This document shows, in pieces, positions 6,280 through 15,124 of a DNA stretch of 34,350 nt. The position numbers were made by a program, and so were the translations under genes. The notes under the pieces were generated by a model that searched no databases, was not told the origin of the DNA, and saw nothing but the letters and a program-made list of their open reading frames with translations. The number at the start of each line of letters is the position of its first letter. The first letter of the stretch is position 1. The stretch is taken from positions 1 through 34,350 of the forward strand of contig NZ_JACIYP010000059.1 of assembly GCF_014359905.1 (NCBI RefSeq). The letters are read 5' to 3'. The stretch is from Hoeflea sp. (lineage in GTDB: Bacteria > Pseudomonadota > Alphaproteobacteria > Rhizobiales > Rhizobiaceae).

Positions 6280-9200
6280 ATGACCTTCAACTCGGATGAC
6301 GTCCTCCGCTACTGGCGAGCTTCACTGGCCGACGGCGCACTCGGCGAGGGCAAGTTCCGCCATGCTGACCGCAAGCGCTTCATAGAGGTTCGCGGCGAAG
6401 CTTTGAAGACTGGCGTCTTCTCGCAAAAAGCTGTGGAGCAGCTGTTCAAGGATCAGGGCACGGCGCGCACGGTCGCGGTCCGGTTCTGGCCTCTGGTCTT
6501 GGCACGCAAGGTATCCCACGGGTCGTCACGCGGCGGTGGGTTGCCGGACATGGTCGCGCCCGTCGTGACCGAGGCAACGGTGGACAGGGACGGAACGATG
6601 ACGCCGACGCGCAACGCGTTGGCGCGCGACCTGCTGACACCGCTGCCTTCCGGCGAGTTCTCGATCGGCTCCGTCGATGACCTGGATGCGTTCCTGACCG
6701 AAACGCCCTTGCCCGAGATGATGGTCAGCGAATCCTGGTCGGACTACCTCGGCCACTGCCGGAAGATGATCGATGCCGTGGCGCAGGGCTGGCCTGCGGG
6801 AGATGCCGACTACCAGACCATTGGCTCGGGCTTCATGGAGCTCGCAGAGGATGCCAGCGCGACCGTCCGAGGCATCCTCGAACTCTACGACAAGTTGCTG
6901 GTCAACAAGCCTGACGCGCCGCTTCTCAGACAGATCACTCAGCCGAGAGCGGCGTTGGGCGATCCTGATCGTCGGATTGAACGACAGTTCGCTCGGCGCC
7001 TTGGGCACTCTAACCCTCACTTCCCGCTCGCAGAACACCAGCGCCAGGTTCTAGCCTGGCTCGATGCCTCGGCACCGGGTGAGGTCATCGCGGTGAACGG
7101 GCCTCCCGGAACCGGCAAGACAACGATGCTCCTGTCGGCCGTGGCCAGCCTGTGGGTGCGCGCTGCCCTGCGGGGCGAGGATCCGCCGGTGATCGTTGCT
7201 GCGTCATCCAACAATCAGGCCGTGACGAACATTATCGACGCGTTCGGCAAGGACTTCGCCAAGGGCGAGGGACCGTTCGCCGGGCGTTGGCTTCCCGAGA
7301 TCGACAGTTTCGGGATCTTCCTCGCCTCGCATGCACGGCGGCTGGAGGCGGCCCGGAAGTATCAGACCGAGGATTTCCAGATCGCGCGGGAAACCATCGC
7401 CTACATCGAGCGTGCGCAGCCTGTATACCTCGAAGCCGCCCGCGTTGCCTTTCCCGATCTGCTCGAACCTGATGTCGCTTCGGTCGTGACCGCCTTGCGG
7501 GAGAGAATGCTTGCCGAGGCCGCGAAGCTTGCGCGGCTTGACCGCGCAGATGCCCGCCTCGAGGCTGCGCGCATCTCAGTCGAGAGCACACTGGGTGCCG
7601 ATCCCGAGGCTGAGGAGAAAAGGCGTTCCACCGAGGTAGAGAACCTGGCAGGTGATGTGGGCCGACTGAAGGCCGCCCGCACGGCCCTTGACCAGCACCT
7701 GGCATCGGAGACCCTGCTGACCGTCATTTTCAGCTTACTGCCGTCGGTCAAGAAGAAGCGCGCCTTGCGGGCACGTCTGGCGATCGGCGACCTCATGACC
7801 GGTCTCAAGAATGTCACGCGCATCCCAGCGATCGAAGCCCGCCTGCAGGATGAGCTTGAAGTTGCGGGCGAAGCGCTGAAGCGATCCGAGCAGGACCTTA
7901 CGAAAGCGCGTGCCCTGCGCCTAGGCCTTGCTGAGGCGGAGCAGGAGTGGGCAGGCGCGGCGCTTGCGATGGGCGATGCGGCAGACCGCCCGGAACTGGA
8001 GAAGCAGGCGGACGTCGGTGTCCGCTTCTCGCTTTTCCTGCTCGCGACCCACTATTGGGAAGGCCGCTGGCTGATGGCAATGGCGGCAGATCGCCTCTCC
8101 ATCACGACGTCTCACGCGAAGAAAGGGCTGTCCACGGTGGTGCCCCGATGGCATCGGCGCATGATGCTGACCCCATGTGCCGTGGCAACATTCGCGAGCT
8201 TGCCGATCAAGATGACATACACCCGGCGGCACGCGGAGAAATGGGCGACGGAATACCTCTTCGACTTCATCGATCTTCTGATCGTCGACGAGGCGGGACA
8301 AGTCCTCCCCGAGGTCGCGGGGGCCTCGTTCGCTCTCGCCAAGCGCGCCCTGATCATAGGCGACACACAGCAGATCGAACCGATCTCTTCAGTGCCGCGA
8401 CCGGTGGATGTGGGCAATCTTCGGAACTTTGGCCTCCTGCAGGATGACGGGGGGCTGCAAGATCTCGCTGCGCGCGGTATCTGCTCGAGCACCGGAAGCG
8501 CGATGCGCCTCGCTCAACAGGCCTGCCATGTGTCTCCACACCCGGATCTCGAGCGTGGCCTCTACCTGTTCGAGCACCGGCGCTGCTATGATGAGATCAT
8601 CAGCTTCAGCAACACCCTGTGCTACAAGGGCAAGCTCCGCGCCCTGCGTGGCCCTGCACCCGAGGGGAGCCTGCTGCCAGCCCTTGGCTATCTCCATATC
8701 AATGGAAGGGCGTTCTCGGCCGGAAGCAGCCGCACCAACCCCTTGGAGGCGCACACCATTGCCTCCTGGCTCGACGCCAACCGCGCCGGCCTTGAGGCGC
8801 AGTATCGCAGACCGCTCGAGCAGATCGTGGGCATCGTCACGCCCTTCGGTCGCCATGTGCGGGAGATCCGTGAAGCTTGCGCAAGACGAAGGATCGCGGT
8901 GGAGGGCAGGGAAGGGATGACGATCGGCACCGTCCACGCTTTGCAGGGCGCCGAGCGTCCGGTCGTGATCTTTTCCCCGGTCTACTCGAAGCATGCAGAC
9001 GGCGGCTTCATCGACGCATCCCCCAGCATGCTCAATGTCACCGTTTCTCGCGCGAAAGACAGCTGCCTGGTCTTTGGAGACATGGACGTTCTCTCCGCGG
9101 CCCAAGCCGGCTCGCCCCGAGCGATCCTCGCGGACCTCCTGACCAGCTCGAACGGCAATGCGCTCGAGTTCTCCGCCGAGCCGCGCGCCGACCTCACGGA

Positions 9201-9678
9201 CGCAGGGGCTCAAGTCCAGATGCTGCGGGACGCGGCAGAGCACGATGCCTTTCTCCTCGACGCGCTTGCCGGAGATGGTCGCCGCTATACCATCGTGAGC
9301 CCTTGGGTGGTCGCCGGCACCATGGAGCGTGTCGGGTTCATTGCCGCATTCGAAGCGGCGGTCAGTCGCGGGGCGACGATCGATGTGTATACTGACCCGT
9401 TGCTCAACACAGGACAAGCCTCGGGCGGGCTCACGCAGATCGAGGCGGTGGAACAGGTGCTGACTCGGATCGGCGTGAACCTGCACAAGCTGCCGAAACT
9501 CCACAGCAAGATCGTCTGCATCGACGCCGATCAGCTTTGCATCGGCTCCTACAACTGGCTCAGCGCCGATCGGCATGGACAATATGCCCGGCACGAAACG
9601 TCGGTCGCCTACCGGGGTCAGCACCTTGAGGATGAGATAGAGACCATCGTCGGCAGTCTGAAACGCAGGGAAGGTTAG
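6280..9678 (+). CDS. SF1 (COG1112-like) helicase fused to PLD nuclease, Mokosh type II-like
   Basis: About 1132 residues from the ATG at 6280; an in-frame ATG at 6223 would add 19 residues, and neither has a clear ribosome binding site. Order: N-terminal domain of unknown fold (1-250); Walker A GPPGTGKTT (~274-282); a long charged coiled-coil insertion (~410-560); Walker B DEAGQ (~670-674), typical of Upf1/Dna2-like helicases; TIGTVHALQGAE and TVSRAKD (~918-926), motifs V and VI; and a C-terminal phospholipase D-like domain with one HKD-type motif, HSKIVCID (His1075, Lys1077, Asp1082) followed by GSYNWLS. A COG1112-type helicase with a C-terminal PLD in one chain is the published design of MkoC of anti-phage Mokosh type II. 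The match is by architecture, not by search. It diverges from hipBA across a shared regulatory region. Confidence 0.82.
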   Translation: MTFNSDDVLRYWRASLADGALGEGKFRHADRKRFIEVRGEALKTGVFSQKAVEQLFKDQGTARTVAVRFWPLVLARKVSHGSSRGGGLPDMVAPVVTEATVDRDGTMTPTRNALARDLLTPLPSGEFSIGSVDDLDAFLTETPLPEMMVSESWSDYLGHCRKMIDAVAQGWPAGDADYQTIGSGFMELAEDASATVRGILELYDKLLVNKPDAPLLRQITQPRAALGDPDRRIERQFARRLGHSNPHFPLAEHQRQVLAWLDASAPGEVIAVNGPPGTGKTTMLLSAVASLWVRAALRGEDPPVIVAASSNNQAVTNIIDAFGKDFAKGEGPFAGRWLPEIDSFGIFLASHARRLEAARKYQTEDFQIARETIAYIERAQPVYLEAARVAFPDLLEPDVASVVTALRERMLAEAAKLARLDRADARLEAARISVESTLGADPEAEEKRRSTEVENLAGDVGRLKAARTALDQHLASETLLTVIFSLLPSVKKKRALRARLAIGDLMTGLKNVTRIPAIEARLQDELEVAGEALKRSEQDLTKARALRLGLAEAEQEWAGAALAMGDAADRPELEKQADVGVRFSLFLLATHYWEGRWLMAMAADRLSITTSHAKKGLSTVVPRWHRRMMLTPCAVATFASLPIKMTYTRRHAEKWATEYLFDFIDLLIVDEAGQVLPEVAGASFALAKRALIIGDTQQIEPISSVPRPVDVGNLRNFGLLQDDGGLQDLAARGICSSTGSAMRLAQQACHVSPHPDLERGLYLFEHRRCYDEIISFSNTLCYKGKLRALRGPAPEGSLLPALGYLHINGRAFSAGSSRTNPLEAHTIASWLDANRAGLEAQYRRPLEQIVGIVTPFGRHVREIREACARRRIAVEGREGMTIGTVHALQGAERPVVIFSPVYSKHADGGFIDASPSMLNVTVSRAKDSCLVFGDMDVLSAAQAGSPRAILADLLTSSNGNALEFSAEPRADLTDAGAQVQMLRDAAEHDAFLLDALAGDGRRYTIVSPWVVAGTMERVGFIAAFEAAVSRGATIDVYTDPLLNTGQASGGLTQIEAVEQVLTRIGVNLHKLPKLHSKIVCIDADQLCIGSYNWLSADRHGQYARHETSVAYRGQHLEDEIETIVGSLKRREG

Positions 9679-9710
9679 GCTCGACAGCTCTTTGACGTCC
9701 AAATCAGCGG

Positions 9711-10340
9711 CTAGACGCAGTCGTCACCGCGGAACACGATCCCGAACCCCGCACTGCCGCTGCCTGGCAGCAGCACGATCGCGGCGCCATGCGCGGCCAG
9801 CAGGTTGCGCACCACCGATAGCCCCATGCCGGTGCCGCCGCGCCGCGTGGTGAAGAAAGGTTCGAAGATGCGGGCTTCGTTTCCGGCAGAGATGCCGTGC
9901 CCGTCGTCGGAGACATCGAGCGTCAGCCGCCCTGCCTCGGTGCGTGCGGCCAGCACCACCCGCCCCGCGCCATGTTCCGCGGCGTTGCGCAGAAGCTGGC
10001 CGAGGACGATCATCATGCTTTTCGGCGCAATCGGCAGGGGAAGGGTCTCGCCACTCGCCTTCAAGTCGAGGCCAGGGAAGTCCGCCGCCAGCACAGGCAG
10101 CAGATCCGCAAGCGACGTGCGTCCCAGATACCGCGCCTCACGGACCTGTGCGGCGCGGCGCAGGGCAGCGAGTTGCGCCTCGATCTGCGCGCGGGCGCCG
10201 TCGATCTCGGCCAGAAGGCGGCGGTCTTCCTGCGATAGGGTGCCGCCGTCCTCCAGCAGCTCCGCTGCGGTGCGGATCGCCGCCACCGGCGTCTTCAGCT
10301 CGTGCGTGACATTGTTCTGGGAAACGCTCAGGAGCGCTGG
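9711..10340 (-). pseudogene. truncated sensor histidine kinase (C-terminal kinase core only)
   Basis: The catalytic half of a two-component histidine kinase is clear: H-box NVTHELKTPVAAIR with the phospho-accepting His, N-box QLLRNAAEHG, G1 box DDGHGI, F-box FFTTR and G2 box GTGMGLSVV, ending GDDCV. The sensor, membrane and linker parts that should precede the H-box are missing. Upstream sequence in the same frame (to 10481) is rich in Pro, Cys and Arg, does not look like a kinase and has no ribosome binding site. No response regulator is adjacent. It is probably a fragment left by recombination at the edge of an inserted module. The 5' boundary is approximate. Confidence 0.8.
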
Positions 10341-10695
10341 CGGAAGCGGCGGCGCCCCACGAGAGCACTCACAGTGCGGGGGCCAGAACTCGGGTTTCCG
10401 GGCGCTTTGTCCGGTGTGGGCGGGGAGCGGCCTGTTCGCATCGCGGCACAGCAGTCGCAGCGACCTCGGAAGACCAGTCATTTATACAGAGCTCAGCGAC
10501 TGCATGGACCGCCACCCCGTAGGAGTGGGTAGCAGTTGTTCATCGCATCCGATGACGGGAGCGAGCATTCAGGCAGCACCTGTCCGGAAGCCGACAATCC
10601 GGCGCGCGTGGGCCGGGGCGCTATGCTATCAAAGGTGAGAATCGGACCATAGACGACTGAACAACGTTATGTCGTGTCCAGCATTGTGAGCCAAG
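10341..10695. other. non-coding junction between kinase fragment and the cassette
   Basis: I see no supported gene. It should hold the promoter of the cassette starting at 10696, but no good -35/-10 pair stands out. A short inverted pair ACGAC/GTCGT flanks TGAACAACGTTAT around 10653-10675 and is a weak operator candidate. Confidence 0.4.
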
Positions 10696-11352
10696 ATGTC
10701 ACGAGAAGTCAGAGATGAGATCCGTAAGACTGGCTACATATTTCTGAAAAGTCATCGGCCGGACGAAAGCGTCGTCGAGCTAGCGAAGTCTTGGGGCAAG
10801 CCCATGGTCCTGTGGGAAGACGGACTCGTCCAGGCACTTGTGCCGCGCACTGAGGCCGCGCCAAACAGCTATAGCGGCATCTACGGTCTTGGTCATTTCC
10901 CGTTTCATTCCGATCTCGCTCACTGGCTCACGCCGCCACGCTATCTCCTTTTGCGTTGCGTGACCGGCTATGCGGATATTCCAACGTTGCTGGTCGACGG
11001 GCGCGACCTCATAGACGCCATCACCCTCGACATCTTGGCTCGCGCCATCTTCAAACCGCGAAGGCCGCGCGATGGGAGCGTTTCACTCTTGCGTCTTTGC
11101 GAATCTATCGAAGACAGCGTTCGGATTCGTTGGGACCCAGTGTTCCTGAAACCGGCGAGCAGGATCGGCGCAGTCGCCGACTTGCATATCCGTGAATGGC
11201 TTTCGACATGTAAGCCGACCTCGTTGTCTCTTACCCAACCCCACGACACGCTCCTGATTGATAATTGGCGGATGCTGCATGCCCGTTCTCCGATCCTTCC
11301 CGGGCGCGAGAACCGGAAAATACAGCGAATCTATCTGGAGAATCTACATTGA
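10696..11352 (+). CDS. TauD/TfdA-like Fe(II)/2-oxoglutarate dioxygenase
   Basis: A 218-residue protein, short for the TauD family (~280). The iron-binding motif is FPFHSDLAHW (His71, Asp73), and the distal His and 2-oxoglutarate Arg fit LIDNWRMLHARSP (His195) and RKIQRIYL (Arg211). The typical 'TPPRYLLLRC' strand follows the HxD motif. All three iron ligands appear present, so the enzyme should be active. The substrate is unknown. It is the first gene of a tight cassette: the next gene starts at 11349 inside its last codons. In a defence setting it might hydroxylate a protein, nucleotide or nucleic acid, but nothing in the sequence tells which. The start is the first ATG; its ribosome binding site is weak. 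Confidence 0.82.
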   Translation: MSREVRDEIRKTGYIFLKSHRPDESVVELAKSWGKPMVLWEDGLVQALVPRTEAAPNSYSGIYGLGHFPFHSDLAHWLTPPRYLLLRCVTGYADIPTLLVDGRDLIDAITLDILARAIFKPRRPRDGSVSLLRLCESIEDSVRIRWDPVFLKPASRIGAVADLHIREWLSTCKPTSLSLTQPHDTLLIDNWRMLHARSPILPGRENRKIQRIYLENLH

Positions 11353-12302
11353 AGAAGTCGATTTCACCCGGCGCAACACCGGCCTCATGCGATCCGGATG
11401 CGCTGTATCTGAAGGCCGAGCGCTACATCCAGCATATGGACGCGTTCGACAGCGACGACTGGGAATATGCCCTGTGGTCCAGCCTTGCACTCGAATTTCT
11501 CGCTCGTGCTGCGCTCGCCAATGTTAGCCCCGCCCTAATCGCAGACACCGATAAGAGCTGGGCGAGCTTATACCACGCCTTGGGTTTCACGCCCACAGAA
11601 GAGCGATTCGCGCCAAAATCGATCGCTGTTAGCGAGGTCTTCAAACGCCTCACTGCCATTCTCCCGGAATTTGCTAAAGAGCATGAGAACTTTGGCGTTC
11701 AGCACACGGGCCGCCGCAACGCCGAACTTCATTCCGGCGAACTTGCCTTTGACGGGGTCAGGGGGTCGTCCTGGCAGCCGCGCTTCTATCAGATCTGTGG
11801 GATTCTTCTCGCCTCGATGGGTGCGACGCTCGAGGATTTTCTCGGAAAGGATGAGGCGAATGTCGCCAGGAGGTTGATTGCCGCCACAATCGACGAAAGC
11901 GCGAAGGCAGTGAAGGGCGAGATCGATGCCCACAAGAAAGTCTGGCTCGCAAAATCCGGCGATGAGCGCGAGACACTAACGACCCAGGCCGCGGTTTGGG
12001 CCACTCGGCACGCCGGTCATCGCGTTGATTGCCCAGCCTGCACCTCCCAGGCACTCGTTTGGGGCGAACCCGTCTCGGCGCCACAGCAGCGGCTGAGCGG
12101 AGGCGAAATCACCGAAACCCAGGAATTCCTCCCGAACCGGTTCGAGTGTGTCGCATGCGGCCTCAAGATCAGCGGCTTGTCGCGTCTCGCCGTGGTCGGC
12201 TTGAGTGACCGCTACAAGAAGACCCAAGTTTACGACGCTGCCGAATATTATGCGCCCGAAGATGAATATTCCGGGTATGAGGATGACCACAACGAACGTT
12301 GA
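11349..12302 (+). CDS. HEPN-like protein with C-terminal zinc ribbon
   Basis: A 317-residue protein read from TTG at 11349. GGAG lies eight bases upstream and the start overlaps the stop of the dioxygenase gene (TTGA), so translation is probably coupled; an ATG at 11265 has no such site. The N-terminal ~165 residues are helical. ALWSSLALEFLARAALA and GRRNAELHSGELAF (Arg123-x4-His128) resemble HEPN domains, whose Rx4-6H motif is the active site of many RNases in toxin-antitoxin and anti-phage systems. The C-terminus has two CxxC pairs (Cys228/Cys231 and Cys267/Cys270), a likely zinc ribbon for nucleic acid or protein contact, and then an acidic, Tyr-rich tail. The HEPN call rests on pattern and needs a profile search. 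Confidence 0.65.
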   Translation: MKKSISPGATPASCDPDALYLKAERYIQHMDAFDSDDWEYALWSSLALEFLARAALANVSPALIADTDKSWASLYHALGFTPTEERFAPKSIAVSEVFKRLTAILPEFAKEHENFGVQHTGRRNAELHSGELAFDGVRGSSWQPRFYQICGILLASMGATLEDFLGKDEANVARRLIAATIDESAKAVKGEIDAHKKVWLAKSGDERETLTTQAAVWATRHAGHRVDCPACTSQALVWGEPVSAPQQRLSGGEITETQEFLPNRFECVACGLKISGLSRLAVVGLSDRYKKTQVYDAAEYYAPEDEYSGYEDDHNER

Positions 12303-12362
12303 ACGATGCTGCTCTGCGCGATTGGTGTGGGGAGATGGCCCGCTCAGGGGCTTGGAGGTTAA

Positions 12363-14402
12363 ATGTTTGGTGAGGAACACGTATCCGTTGCGGTAAGAGA
12401 TGATTTCGTCGCGCGGCAGACTAAGGCGAAGCCTGTGCCTGCCCTTGCGGAGTTGCTGTGGAACAGCCTCGATGGAGACGCCACCGAGGTATCGGTCGAA
12501 TTCGCACACGACGATCTTGCAGGCGGGATGTCGAAAATCGTCGTCTACGACAATGGCGATGGCTTCTCTCGGAGCGATGCGCGTGCTCTGTTCGGCAATC
12601 TCGGCGGCTCTTGGAAGCGACAGATACGACAGACAAAGCGGAATCACCGCATGATCCACGGCCAGGAAGGGCGCGGACGTTACAAGGCGTTCGCTCTCGG
12701 GCAGTCCGTCACTTGGAAAGTTTGCTACGATGATCCGTTCGGAAGGAAGGCATTCGAGGTCCGGCTTAAGGAAGCCGATCTTACCGACGTCATTATTAGC
12801 GAGGAAGAGTTAGCGCCCGAACGCTCGACAGGCGTTATTGTAGAAATCAACGACCTCCAGCGTGAATTTAGAACCTTCGAGAGCGAAGCCGGCCTTCAGG
12901 ACCTGAACGAGATTTTCGCGCTCTATCTGATGAACTATCGGAACGTGTCGATCTCTGTTGCTGGCCGAAGGCTTGACCCCGAGAAGGTGATCGCCAGCCA
13001 TCACAAGACAGCACTGCCGCCGATCGAAACGGATAACGGCACACGTCACGATGTCGAGCTCGAAGTGATCGAATGGCGGACGGAAGCGCGGCGCGTCCTA
13101 TATCTCTGCTCCGCAAGCGGATTTCCGTTCGATCAGGTCGAGACCCGCTTCCACATTCCCGGCTTCTCATTCTCTGCCTATCTGAAATCGAGCTACATTG
13201 ACGAACTGCACAACGAAGAACATGTCGCACTCTCGGAGATGGATCCCTTGTTGAGCGCTGCCGTCGAACATTCGCGCACCTCGATCAAGGACTATTTCCG
13301 TGGAAAATCGGCTGAAAAAGCTCGATCTGTAGTCGATGAGTGGATTGCCGAGGACGTCTATCCGTATCGCGGAGTGCCCCAAAACGCTGTCGAAAAGGTC
13401 GAGCGTCAGGTTTTTGATATCGTCGCGGTTCAAGTCCAAGAGCTCGCACCCGATCTTGGCATCAGTTCGGCAAAGGCGAAAGCCCTGCACCTTCGCATGT
13501 TGCGCAACGCCATAGAGCGTGGACCGGAGGAGTTGCAGCTCATCCTCAAGGAGGTGCTGGACCTTCCGGTGCGAAAGCAGAGGGAGCTTGCAAACCTTCT
13601 TCAGGAAACGACGCTGTCTGCGATCATCACCGCCGCTAAGACCGTCGCAGATCGGCTTAAATTCATTTCAGCGCTGGAGTCGATCGTCTTTGACCCGGAA
13701 ACGAAAGCTCGCATGAGGGAGCGCACGCAGCTTCACAAAATCCTCGCCGAAAACACCTGGGTGTTTGGCGAGGAATATAACCTGTGGGTAAGCGACAAGG
13801 ATCTTCGTCGCGTCCTCGAGAAACATCGCGACCATCTCGATCCGAGCATTGCGATCGATGAGCCCGTGAAAGTAATCGGAAAGGCGCGTGGCATCATTGA
13901 CCTAATGTTCTCGCGCTCGACTCGACGGCATCGCGCCAATGACATTGAGCACATGATCGTCGAGCTCAAGGCGCCGAAGGTGAGGATCGGCGCTGACGAG
14001 ATTACGCAAGTGAAAAAGTATGCGATCGCTGTCACATCAGACGAACGGTTCGCGACCGTCGAAGGTGTGCGCTGGCACTTCTGGCTGGTCTCCAACGCCT
14101 ATGACAACTTCGCAAGGCATGAGATCGAAAGTGGACCCGATCGCGAGCGCCGCCTGATCGCGCGGGGACCGCGACATATCGTTGGAATCAAGACGTGGGG
14201 CGAGCTCATCGAGGAAAATCGGGCGCGGCTTCAGTTCTTCCAGGAGCATTTGCAGCATTCCGCCGACGAGAGCACCGCGATCAAGTATCTTCAGGAAAAG
14301 CACAGCCAATTCTTGGAGGGTGTCATCGTCGAAGGCGCCGACGAAAATAGTGAAGATCAGCCGGAAGCTCTGGCGTCAGAAGAGGCTGAGCAGCCTTCCT
14401 AG
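12363..14402 (+). CDS. GHKL ATPase fused to PD-(D/E)XK nuclease (Shedu-like)
   Basis: A 679-residue protein with GGAGG four bases before the ATG. The N-terminal GHKL (Hsp90/MutL-type) ATPase shows the N-box in ALAELLWNSLDGDA (Glu30, Asn34), the G1 motif DNGDGFS (63-69) and a lid-like HGQEGRGRYKAFALG (99-113). The middle (~170-450) is a transducer-like and helical region. The C-terminal nuclease shows NTWVFGEEYNL (Glu470/471), GIIDLMF (Asp513), VELKAP (Glu534-x-Lys536) and a Gln in ITQVKKY (549), the E-D-ExK-Q layout of PD-(D/E)XK enzymes. It is closest in my reading to the DUF4263/Shedu nuclease. The tail is acidic. The natural model is an ATP-driven conformational switch that licenses cleavage. 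Third gene of the cassette. Confidence 0.82.
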   Translation: MFGEEHVSVAVRDDFVARQTKAKPVPALAELLWNSLDGDATEVSVEFAHDDLAGGMSKIVVYDNGDGFSRSDARALFGNLGGSWKRQIRQTKRNHRMIHGQEGRGRYKAFALGQSVTWKVCYDDPFGRKAFEVRLKEADLTDVIISEEELAPERSTGVIVEINDLQREFRTFESEAGLQDLNEIFALYLMNYRNVSISVAGRRLDPEKVIASHHKTALPPIETDNGTRHDVELEVIEWRTEARRVLYLCSASGFPFDQVETRFHIPGFSFSAYLKSSYIDELHNEEHVALSEMDPLLSAAVEHSRTSIKDYFRGKSAEKARSVVDEWIAEDVYPYRGVPQNAVEKVERQVFDIVAVQVQELAPDLGISSAKAKALHLRMLRNAIERGPEELQLILKEVLDLPVRKQRELANLLQETTLSAIITAAKTVADRLKFISALESIVFDPETKARMRERTQLHKILAENTWVFGEEYNLWVSDKDLRRVLEKHRDHLDPSIAIDEPVKVIGKARGIIDLMFSRSTRRHRANDIEHMIVELKAPKVRIGADEITQVKKYAIAVTSDERFATVEGVRWHFWLVSNAYDNFARHEIESGPDRERRLIARGPRHIVGIKTWGELIEENRARLQFFQEHLQHSADESTAIKYLQEKHSQFLEGVIVEGADENSEDQPEALASEEAEQPS

Positions 14403-14473
14403 CCGGAATTGTGGGACATCGGACGAGTAGTCGCACACTGTAAACCGTCAAGAGGCATTTGGGAGTATTACGA

Positions 14474-15076
14474 GTGTCGCAAGTCACTATATATTCTACT
14501 GAATACTCAGCAATGTCTGAGGATGACAGGAAAGCCTTCGCTACGCTCGTCGCCTTCGGAGGGGCGGTTAAGGTTGACCGAGTTCGAGCAGGAATTCAGC
14601 ACCAAGGGGCCAAGCTGGTCATTGCGAAAATCAATGGCGAAATGATTGGCTGTGCTGCATTGAAGTCACCCACGGAAGGGTATCGTGCGGGTCTTCAGAA
14701 AGGAAAAGCTCAGTTCGCCCTTCCCGAGGAAGCTTACCCACACGAGCTTGGGTATGTTGCAGTCCTTTCAGGCCACGAGGGTCAAGGGTGGGGATCAAGG
14801 CTATGCGAAATTGTGATGTTGCTCGCGGGTCGAGATGGAGTGTTCGCGACGACCGGCACAGCATCAATGCTGACGAGAATTCTTCCTGGCCTCGGCTTCA
14901 AATGGGTCGGAGTTGTGTGGAATGGGGAGCAGAACCAGAAGGATAAGAAAAAGCCGGACCTTCATCTGCTGGTTCGACCGCGCCTAGATAATACCGAAAA
15001 CTTTGCTGCGAATCGCGCGAAAGGCAACTTCGGGAAGTGCTTGCCTGCGGATTACTCCAGCCTTAAGGACGGCTAA
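14474..15076 (+). CDS. GNAT-family N-acetyltransferase
   Basis: A 200-residue protein. I choose the GTG at 14474 because GGGAG lies eight bases upstream; an in-frame TTG at 14459 lacks such a site. The fold is visible as INGEMIGCAALK (strands 2-3), ELGYVAVLSGHEGQGWGSRL (strand 4 plus the acetyl-CoA pyrophosphate loop, Gln104-Gly-Trp-Gly107) and PGLGFKWVG near residue 140. The substrate is unknown. It follows the nuclease gene by about 70 bp on the same strand and could be co-transcribed, but its own start signals are good. It lacks the DUF1778 partner seen with GNAT toxins. Confidence 0.78.
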   Translation: MSQVTIYSTEYSAMSEDDRKAFATLVAFGGAVKVDRVRAGIQHQGAKLVIAKINGEMIGCAALKSPTEGYRAGLQKGKAQFALPEEAYPHELGYVAVLSGHEGQGWGSRLCEIVMLLAGRDGVFATTGTASMLTRILPGLGFKWVGVVWNGEQNQKDKKKPDLHLLVRPRLDNTENFAANRAKGNFGKCLPADYSSLKDG

Positions 15077-15124
15077 GGGCCGGCTCGATTGTTGCTCCTG
15101 CAACCGGCTGGAACATCTCGACCG

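Noticed and set aside
8389..9702. A 437-codon minus-strand frame within the helicase gene
   Set aside because: Antisense to the helicase motifs V/VI and the PLD domain; no ribosome binding site or family match.
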